From Anadara kagoshimensis (taxonomy: Eukaryota > Mollusca > Bivalvia > Arcoida > Arcidae), in assembly GCA_021292105.1 (NCBI GenBank), contig CM037868.1:36476876-36540875 (forward strand): DNA of 64,000 nt. Direction: 5' to 3'. The translations under genes and the position numbers were made by a program. This document shows positions 56,362-64,000 of the stretch, piece after piece. Numbering within the stretch: the first letter of the stretch is position 1; each line of letters opens with the position of its first letter. The notes under the pieces were generated by a model. It was not told the origin of the DNA and ran no database searches. It saw only the letters and a program-made list of their open reading frames with translations.

Positions 56362-56667
56362 CACATTACATGGCATATAATTAAAACTGTCTGTTATGGC
56401 CACCAAGGGGAATCAGTAAAAGTGGCCTTTATGGGCAGGTGAACTTTATATACAGGTTATCACCACATTACATGGCATACAGTCAAACCTGTCTATAATG
56501 GCCATCTAAGGGAATCAGTAAAAGTGTCATTTATCAAGTTTATGGGCAGGTGGCCTTTATATACAGGTTCAAATATTATGAATAAAGAACAATTGGGATG
56601 GAATTCTACTGGCTTTTATAAACAGGTGACCCTTATATAGAGGTGGCCTTTAAGGCAGATTGGACTG
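56362..56667. mobile_element. Tigger/pogo-like MITE (56480-56667) plus duplicated left half
   Basis: Complete copy: CAGTCAAACCTGTCTATAAT to inverted CAGTCCAATCTGCCTTAAAG with TA flanks. A partial copy (56385-56456) precedes it, and both are introduced by ATCACATTACATGGCATA-type sequence, so the flank was duplicated with it. Confidence 0.85.
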
Positions 56668-57174
56668 TATTTAGAAGTCCCAAAATCTGTTTTTCTTTAT
56701 ATAACAGCCAAAATTTGTTGCCCAATCCCTTTAGAATGCCAAAATGTAAAAAAAAAAAAACAGCGGCAATTAATTGAGGTTTAATAGTATGTTACAACAA
56801 ATGTATGTATACATTTAAACTTCATTAAAAGGTACTTATTTAAAAAATATTTTTTGATTATTTTTTTTTATTTTTTCCTACTTAAAAATTTGGCCATATT
56901 AATTCTGCTTCACAGCCCTAACTGGATGGATTATATATACATTTTGTATGCTAAATTTAACTGATATGTGGAGATATTTTAGTTGTATAATTTACATTTT
57001 AATATATAGAAGAATGCCATACTGTAAGTAAAAGATATAAAAAAGGTATATGTGTATATCCAACAATTAAGGTCAGTTGATATACTTGAATGTTTTCAAA
57101 TGAACAAGACTTAAAAAATTGTCTAAATATAGAGTTTTCCGCTCCAGTATCCATTCATTTTGTTAAAATTGAAC

Positions 57175-57500
57175 CAGTCAAACTTGCTATAAGAGCCACC
57201 TGCTTTGACTTGACTTACTTGACTTCTGCCTCTTGATTCCCTGGGGAACAAAGGGCCACAACAACACCTCTCCATTTGAGACGGTTTTTGGATAACTTCT
57301 TTGGTTCAACCCAGGTCTTTCCAGCTGTTCATGCCTCTGTGTTGGTACTTCTGCACCAAGTCAGTTTTTGCCATCCTTCTTTGAAAGGCCAGTAAAATTT
57401 TATCCAAATTCCTGTTTTAATCCTAGATATAAGGGGCACCTGCCCATTAAGGTCACTTTTATCGTTTCTCTCAGGTGGCCTTTTTAGACATGTTTGACTG
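57175..57500. mobile_element. Tigger/pogo-like MITE with a ~190-bp internal insertion
   Basis: CAGTCAAACTTGCTATAAGA and inverted CAGTCAAACATGTCTAAAAA. The middle (about 57205-57390, GATTCCCTGGGGAACAAAGG to TGCACCAAGTCAGTTTTTGCC) is foreign to the family. Confidence 0.75.
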
Positions 57501-57699
57501 TATTGTTATCCACAAATTAAAAACTTGTTGGCAACCAAATATTCAAAATTTGTGAAAAGTTGATCCCTTTTGAAGTATTTTTTCAAAAGTTGGTAAAATA
57601 GGTTATGTTTTTGAAAGATTTTCTCGGAAATTAGTAGCCATTGATGATATTAGCTACCTGGAATGTAAACATAGCATATAAGTGTTTTTAATTTAGTGG

Positions 57700-58115
57700 T
57701 TGAAGTATGTGAAATTCTCTTCCCTTATTGAAGTAATAGAAGTGTCCTGATTGACCTTAACTGTGATATGAAATATATCACACAAGTATATGGGTGGTTA
57801 AGGATATGAAATTCTACTCTAATTTAAGTTTATAAGTTAAGAAAATAGAAATGTCCTGATTAACCTTAACTGCGATCTGAAATATATCGCACAAGTATAT
57901 TCGGTTAAAGATATGGAATTCTACTCTTAATTTTTAAAAGTTTTTAAAGCTAAGAATATAGAAGTGTATCGACTAGACTTAACTGTGATCTTTTATATAC
58001 AAGTATAGGGGTGGTTTAAAAATATGAAATTCTACTCTTAATTTTTAAAAGTTTATATTAAGTTAAGGAAATAGAAGTGTCCCGACTGGCCTTAACTGTG
58101 ATCTGAAGGTAACCT
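57700..58115. repeat. ~120-bp tandem repeat, four copies
   Basis: Unit: ATATGAAATTCTACTCTTAA, AGAAATAGAAGTGTCCTGAT, CCTTAACTGTGATCTGAAAT, ATATCACACAAGTATA. Confidence 0.88.
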
Positions 58116-58184
58116 TTTTAAAGTTAAGTTTTACAATCATGTACTCTTGAAGGTTAATAAAATTTTGACAGATGTCCTATGTAT

Positions 58185-58345
58185 TATACAAGCTAAATTT
58201 ATAGATGAATGTAGTTTTACAGTTATGTTTTAAAGTTAATGGGCTCCTCAATACTCTCATGTTGTGATTTAGTATTTATTTTTCCCATTACTGGTATGTA
58301 TTCAAAAATTTTTTGTAAAGAATTTTTTCAAGGTACTAAACTATG

Positions 58346-58391
<46 letters not shown>

Positions 58392-58521
58392 GATTTACTT
58401 TATAAATGAAGTGGTTTTACAGGTAGAATTTAATACTCTCATGTTGTGATCCAGTATTTATTTTTTCCATTATGTGTTTCCAACTATTTAATGAATTTTT
58501 TGTAAAGCATTTTTTCAAAGG

Positions 58522-58566
<45 letters not shown>

Positions 58567-59004
58567 GAGCTTCTCTTTCCGAGATTTTCTATCTCTTTTT
58601 GTGTGTGTGTGTATCTCACTCCATATTATACAAGCTAAATTCATAGATGAATGTAGTTTTACAGTTATGTTTTGGAATTGATGGGCTCCTTGATACTCTC
58701 ATGTTGTAATTTTGTATTTATTTTTCCCATTACTGGTATGTATCCAAAAATTTAAGGATTTTTTTCTCAAGAATTTTTTCAAGGTACTTTACTATGCCTC
58801 TCTCTCTCTCTCTCTCTCTTACATTAGATTTACTTTGTAAATGAAGTAGTTTTACAGTTAGATTTTGAAATAAATCAGGGGTATTCAATACTCTCATGTT
58901 GTAATCCAGCATTTATGTTTTTTCCATTATGTATCCAACTATTTAATGAATTTTTGTAAAGAATTTTTTCATAGGCATTCCTCTCTCTTTGAGCTTCTCT
59001 TTCT

Positions 59005-59049
<45 letters not shown>

Positions 59050-59135
59050 TTTATACAAGATTTATAGATGAATGGTTTTACAGTTATGTTTTAAAATTAA
59101 TGGGCTTCTCAATACTTTCATGTTGTGATCTTCTT
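58185..59135. repeat. Higher-order tandem repeat with a CT tract in every monomer
   Basis: Alternating A and B monomers of about 215 bp (A 58185, B 58387, A 58622, B 58831, A 59048), each with TTTTACAGTTATGTTTT, ACTCTCATGTTGTGATCCAG, TTTTTGTAAAGAATTTTTTC and then a (CT)n run (58349-58386, 58527-58563, 58799-58819, 59007-59047). Confidence 0.9.
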
Positions 59136-59554
59136 GTATTTATTTTTTCCATGTTTGAATTGAGCAGATTTAAGCATGTTAAAATTGTTTTGATGAAGGA
59201 CAAATTTTTTAAGTGTTTTCCATGAGCTTTTCGAACTGGCTTCCTGGATATATGTAATAAAATCCTGACAAAGGTGTAAAGCTGTACTCCATTCCATGTG
59301 ATGACAGTCTAAAACAGATATGGAGATTAGATTAAAATTCCTTATTTATTTAATGATATCATCTTAAGAATGTGTTAGTATTAAGTTTATTTGTTTACTT
59401 TAACATGACACAACACCTGTCGCCCCGAAAAACATTGGTCCAATATACTTCAGTGTATCCGGAACACGGCACAACACCCAGAAACATCTCAAATAAACAA
59501 ACTCATACTTCAGGTACCTCAGGTACCCATAAACAGTCCAATCCTTATATCTGA

Positions 59555-59805
59555 TATGAAAGTCGTTCAATGAAAGTTTTCCAAAAATTTCTAAATATTT
59601 TCCCCTCAAAGTTAATAATTGTAAAAGTCTTCCAATGAAAGTTTTTAAAATATTTCTTAATGTTTTCCTCAGAGTTGATCCAATTATGAAAGTCATCTAA
59701 TGAAAGTTTTCCAAGTATTTCTAAATGTTTTCCTCAGAGTTAAAACAATTATGAAAGTCATCCAATGAAAGTTTTCAAAATATTTCTAAATATTTTCCCC
59801 CAGAG
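59555..59805. repeat. ~65-bp tandem repeat, four copies
   Basis: Unit: TATGAAAGTCATCCAATGAA, AGTTTTCCAAATATTTCTAA, ATGTTTTCCTCAGAGTT. Confidence 0.9.
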
Positions 59806-60129
59806 TTCACAACTTGTACTGGGCAGTAGGGGGTGTTGGTTATTTAAATAAATATTGACAAGAGATCAGTTTTTGTTTACCGTTGATTAAGATATCCGTC
59901 TTAATGTTGATCCCCTCGATTTGTTACAAACTTGTTGAGATAAACTCAGTAACAAACACAGGGTACCGCCACTAAGGTGAACTGGTGCCCTGCTCTCGAG
60001 TGACGAGTGTCGTTTAAATTAGACAGTACATGCACTTGCTGTGACGGTTTGTTTTTTGACAACAAATTACATTCTAGATATTTCTTTTATAAGAGATGTC
60101 GGATTAGAATTTAATCATTGATTTTTTAA

Positions 60130-60600
60130 AAATTTCTTTATGAAGTTCTTACTGGAATTTCTCTACGGATTTCTAATTTTCTTCATAACTTCCTAACTGG
60201 ATAACTCTGTATTTTCAACAGGAATTTCTCTTTGGATATCGAAGTAGAATTTTTACACATATAATTCAACTGGAATTTTTTTATGGATATTTAAACAGAA
60301 TTTCTCCTGCAATTTCTACTTTGAATTTCTTCATCGATTAATTCTCTGTGGATATATAGCTGAATTTTCTCTTCTGACATCTAACTGGAATTTTTTCATT
60401 AAGTTTTAACTACCGGTAAATAATTTTCAAGGAGATAACTGGAATTACTTCTTCGAATTTCTTCTCTGTGAATATATATACTGGTAGCTGGAATTTCTCT
60501 ACATAGTTTTAACTGGAATAATTTAAAGGATATAATATAACTGAAATTTCTTCTGGATTTTCTTACTGGAATTGACCATATTTATGTACATGTAAGTTTT
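60130..60600. repeat. Degenerate minisatellite (CTGGAATTTCT...)
   Basis: At least twelve irregularly spaced copies of AACTGGAATTTCTTCTGGAT-type words; boundaries are diffuse. Confidence 0.7.
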
Positions 60601-60634
60601 ATAAGTTATTTTTCTGGCCAAGTATTAAGTACCA

Positions 60635-61300
60635 GTCCCAGTTTCACAATTATTCCTTAGCTAAGATTTTCCATAACTTAAATTCAGCAAATCTTGGCAA
60701 GCTCTTTTTGGAACTACAAATTCTTAATTTTGTCAAAACTTAAAGCAAATGTCATAAGCTTGATATAATCTTTAACACGACACCTTAAAATTCCTGAATA
60801 TCTTAACAATTAACAAAATTATAAAGGTTTTTAATTTGCCAGATTTAAGTTAAAGAAAATCTTAAGTTAAAAATGATTGTGAAACCGGGACCAGTCCCAT
60901 TTCACAATCATTCCTTAGCTAAGATTTTCCTTAACTTAAATTTTGCAAAATTACAAATCTTTATTATTTTGTTAATTTTCAAGATATTCAGGAATTTAAG
61001 GTGTCATTTTAAAGATAACTTCCAGATTAAAACAGATAAGAAAAATCTTAGCTAAGGAACGATTGTGAAACCGAGGCCAGTCCCCAGTTTCACAACCATT
61101 TCTTAACTAGGATTTGATGTCTTGATAATTTTATTAATTGTTATGATATTCAGGAATTAAAGGTGACATTTTGAACATCACTCCTTGCCTAAAACATTTG
61201 TCAAATCTTCATTGGTAGTTCCACAGGAGATCGTCAAAATTTGCTAAATTAAATTTAAGGAAAATCTTTGTTAGGAATGATTGTGAAACTAGACCCAGTT
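60635..61300. mobile_element. Three adjacent foldback MITEs
   Basis: Each unit is an inverted repeat: CAGTCCCAGTTTCACAATCA, CCTTAGCTAAGATTTTCC and AACTTAAATT on the left, mirrored on the right by AAGTTAAGGAAAATCTTAGC and GATTGTGAAACCGGGACC. Units at about 60635-60893, 60893-61080 and 61080-61300. Confidence 0.85.
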
Positions 61301-61312
61301 ATTTTACCAAGT

Positions 61313-61679
61313 GATTGGTTGAATGTTGCTTAACGTCGCATCAGCAATTTTTCAGATATTCGTGACGAGAACTATTTTATTAATCTCTATGGATTAATCT
61401 ATGAACAATTTCGTGTATCCTTGTGAAGTGGGAGTGTGTTGTATGGTCTGCCTTGTACCAGTGTGCACTCAGGGCGACTTTAAGGTGCTAGCTCACTGAG
61501 CCAGTACGCTGCAGACAAGAGTACCACTCCCCCAGTCCATTATACTGATACCAGGTCAATCAGTAAAGGCCAACGGCAAGGAAAATTCACTTTCCCACAT
61601 GTGGTCCAAGTGGGACTGGAACTTGAAGCTGTAAGAGACTTCCCTCAGTCCATTATACTGATATGGCAAGGAAAATTCA
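61313..61679 (-). mobile_element. SINE-3 copy with rearranged head, 11-bp target duplication
   Basis: Tail (minus ...GACGTTAAGCAACATTCAACC) to AGTGGGACTGGAACTTGAAG. The normal head is replaced by a repeated piece of the body (CAGTCCATTATACTGATA, GGCAAGGAAAATTCACTTT). TTTTACCAAGT flanks it (61302-61312, 61680-61690). Confidence 0.82.
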
Positions 61680-62035
61680 CTTTTACCAAGTTAAGTTCCC
61701 ATGACAGTTTATATCATCAATAAAATCTATTAACATAATTTGTATATAGATGTAACAAGATAATAATGTACTGTCTGGTCTGTCATTAGTATCAGTAGGT
61801 GACGGTCATCTGGTGACAAAATATGTCCAGGGGGTCATTTAAGTGGCCACCTAAGTGAAATTACTGACACATGTTAACCACACCATGATTGTATCAGCTA
61901 ATTAAACAGTTGATCAGGCTGACCGATCTAATTTATTTATTTGTCCAGCTGGGTACATTTTTAGTGTGCAAGGTTGCCAATTAGGTACCTTTTTATAGTG
62001 TTGGACTGATTGGTTAATCAATGTAATTGATATCT

Positions 62036-62350
62036 AATTGGTTGAGCGTCCGATTAGCGATAATCGATTTTAAAATCTAATAATCGATCTATTTCGATTA
62101 TTTACTGAAGTTTGTTTATGGAAAAACGGAACGGTTCGCTTGATTCCACACTCGCTGAGATGAACGTCTCTTATAAAATAAGTATGAAATTGTAGCTGAA
62201 ATAAGTGTACATGGAAAAGAAAACTAATACAAATAACTTGCAGACATTATCAAGACTAAAAATTAGAACTTTGTAATTTATTAACCGATTATAATCGGAA
62301 AATCGGTTGAAATCATCTCCCGATTATAACCGATTAATCGATTATGAAAT
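62036..62350. mobile_element. Candidate TIR element with AATCGATT repeats
   Basis: GTCCGATTAGCGATAATCGA at the left and GATTATAACCGATTAATCGA at the right, with more TAATCGAT words between. Superfamily uncertain. Confidence 0.45.
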
Positions 62351-62681
62351 TGTAACCTATTTCCATCACTACTGTTTTATTATTAAGTGTTTGATCTTGG
62401 TACAATTTTCATACAAAAAGTCTGAATTTTTTAGTACTTTTAATTTTAAAAAAACCTTGTCAAAATGTCAAAAATTTGCCTAATTTGACCTTTTCATTTT
62501 ATCTGTCTGTTTATCCGTTTTTATGGTACAAATCCGTCAAGAACGGATAAATCCGTCGAATTGGTCAGCTTGGTTGATACAAAATATTGGTCTTCACAAT
62601 GAACCAGCTCAGATGAATGCAACCATCTGAACACATTGTATTCTTGGCTGCTTTCTTGAAATAAATATAAAACAGTCAAGA

Positions 62682-62980
62682 GTGAGTAATGGTGTTTAAC
62701 GTCCCAGTCAAGAATATCTTACTTATATCAAGACGTCGCTAGCTGTAGGCGAAGGTGCAAAAATTTTGCCTGTGCGTTGCGCTGATGGCATTATACAGCA
62801 GGGTTCTTTATCTTGCCAAGCCTACCAAGACACGGGGCCTGGTTTATTTTAAGTTCCCATCCGAAAGAACCGTGACTTTCATTTCAAAATGCCGAGTGCT
62901 TGGCGAAAGAACAATTACTACCCCCTTTTAAGTGTTGCGTCAGACCAGGTCAGGATTCGAATCCACGACCTCCCACTTAC
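62682..62980 (-). mobile_element. SINE-1, 5'-truncated, perfect 16-bp target duplication
   Basis: TATAAAACAGTCAAGA flanks it at 62666-62681 and 62981-62996. The element breaks off in the tRNA-like head (ACGACCTCCCACTTAC), so about 48 bp of the 5' end are missing. Confidence 0.93.
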
Positions 62981-63125
62981 TATAAAACAGTCAAGATCGG
63001 GGGAGAGAAAGGTTAAAAAGACTGGGTGTTTGAGTGCTAAAAAAAGTCGGAAATTTTAGGGTACATGCTCCCTCATAAAAATTCTATTTCATTTTGAGGG
63101 AGAATGTTCATTGATAAATCTTGTA

Positions 63126-63197
63126 CCAAATTTTGGAAAAAATTACCGTACCAAATTTTGGAAAAAATTACCGTACCAAATTTTGGAAAAAATTACC
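63126..63197. repeat. 25-bp tandem repeat, three copies
   Basis: Unit: CAAATTTTGGAAAAAATTAC plus CGTAC; nearly identical copies. Confidence 0.93.
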
Positions 63198-63555
63198 CTA
63201 AAAGTTTGATGACTACACAATATATGGTACACTGGATAAATTTATGAAAACGTAAGTGGTAAAATTCCGATAAATAAAAGGTCTTAAACATTATTAAGAT
63301 AAGAAAATTTTATGAAGTGTTTTTAAACGGGGCTTGTATGGAGACTTTTATATGACTAACACACATTACAAATCTGGTGTGATAAAGCAATATAACAATT
63401 CACAACATAAGTGTCCTACTGTAGAGTTTAGAAATTAGCTAATAAGGTCAGTTAGTTTATTTTTTTAATGCGCTAGATACGGTACCAGGAACACACTCTC
63501 CTTTTCTCCCTAAATTATCAGGAATTAAGAAAATCTATGACAGATCACAGGCATT

Positions 63556-63690
63556 CCTCCCCCCCCTCTCTCTCTCTCTCTCAGAGTGACCCACTCTCTC
63601 TCTCTCTTGATCCCTCTCTCTCTCAGAGTGACCCACACATGCTCTCTCTCTCAGAGTGACTCACACATGCTCTCTCTCTCAATGTGTGAT
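63556..63690. repeat. C and CT tracts with CAGAGTGACCCACA spacers
   Basis: Alternating (CT)n blocks and CAGAGTGACCCACACATG spacers, four to five units. Confidence 0.93.
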
Positions 63691-63714
63691 CTATGCTAAG
63701 CAGACTCTGTCTCT

Positions 63715-64000
63715 CACCATTACCGTAGCTCAGTTGGTAAAGTGCTTGCTCCGTAAGTGGGAGGTCATAGTTCGAACCCTGACCGGGTCTGACACAAGAT
63801 TTGAAAGTTAGTATTGACTGTTCTTTCCCCAAGCACTTAGCATAAGGAAATAAAAGTCACAGTTCTTTTCGAATGGGAACTTAAAATAAATGAGGTCCTG
63901 TGTCACAGATTGGTAGTGCATGATAAGAACCCTGCTCCTGCTGTATAATGCCATCAGTGCAACATAGGCAAAATTTCTGCAACTTTGCCTGTTACTGCTG
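63715..64000 (+). mobile_element. SINE-1, cut by the window end
   Basis: CCATTACCGTAGCTCAGTTGG (head), TAGTTCGAACCCTGACCGGG, body to TTTCTGCAACTTTGCCTG. The tail lies beyond the window. Confidence 0.92.

Overview
The window is animal nuclear DNA, most likely from a mollusc. It is AT-rich and intron-rich, with no prokaryotic operon structure. It carries repeat signatures I associate with molluscan genomes: a 'GGGCCATAACT' repeat, a repeat with the GGACGGACGGAC motif, 'TTATCTCCCTTT' motifs and many tRNA-derived SINEs. The species is not recognisable. A gastropod such as a limpet is only a guess.

One gene can be reconstructed in full. It lies on the minus strand, with nine coding exons between 22095 and 13712, and encodes a 348-residue HMG20A (iBRAF)-type protein with a basic tract, one HMG box, a coiled coil and a conserved C-terminal tail. 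All exon phases join without a break. The acceptor before the start codon shows there is at least one more 5' UTR exon upstream. A promoter-like patch lies around 24300-24620, with an ETS-type CCGGAAGTG site and a possible divergent plus-strand first exon (M-A-A-R then a GTAAGG donor). A second candidate coding piece is a 30-residue terminal exon at 11188-11096 (minus) that belongs to no gene I can name.

Everything else is repeats. 1-13.7 kb: SINEs, microsatellites, Tigger/pogo-like TA-flanked elements, and an array of SINE 3' tails running up to the HMG20A stop codon. 13.7-22.1 kb: HMG20A, with hAT, Tigger-like, other TIR elements and SINEs in its introns, and a five-copy 115-bp tandem array made from the 3' end of the HMG-box exon plus its splice donor. 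22-31 kb: TIR elements, a 642-bp near-perfect palindrome with a 9-bp target duplication, hAT remnants and minisatellites. 31-48 kb: SINEs with clear target duplications, minisatellites, and a 2758-bp inverted-repeat element whose ends read CACAGTG with a 5-bp target duplication, as in Transib/RAG-like elements, holding a dead LINE reverse transcriptase fragment. 48-64 kb: dense minisatellites, opposed tetranucleotide arrays, foldback MITEs and more SINEs.

Family names rest on motifs and target duplications read by eye. No database search was possible.
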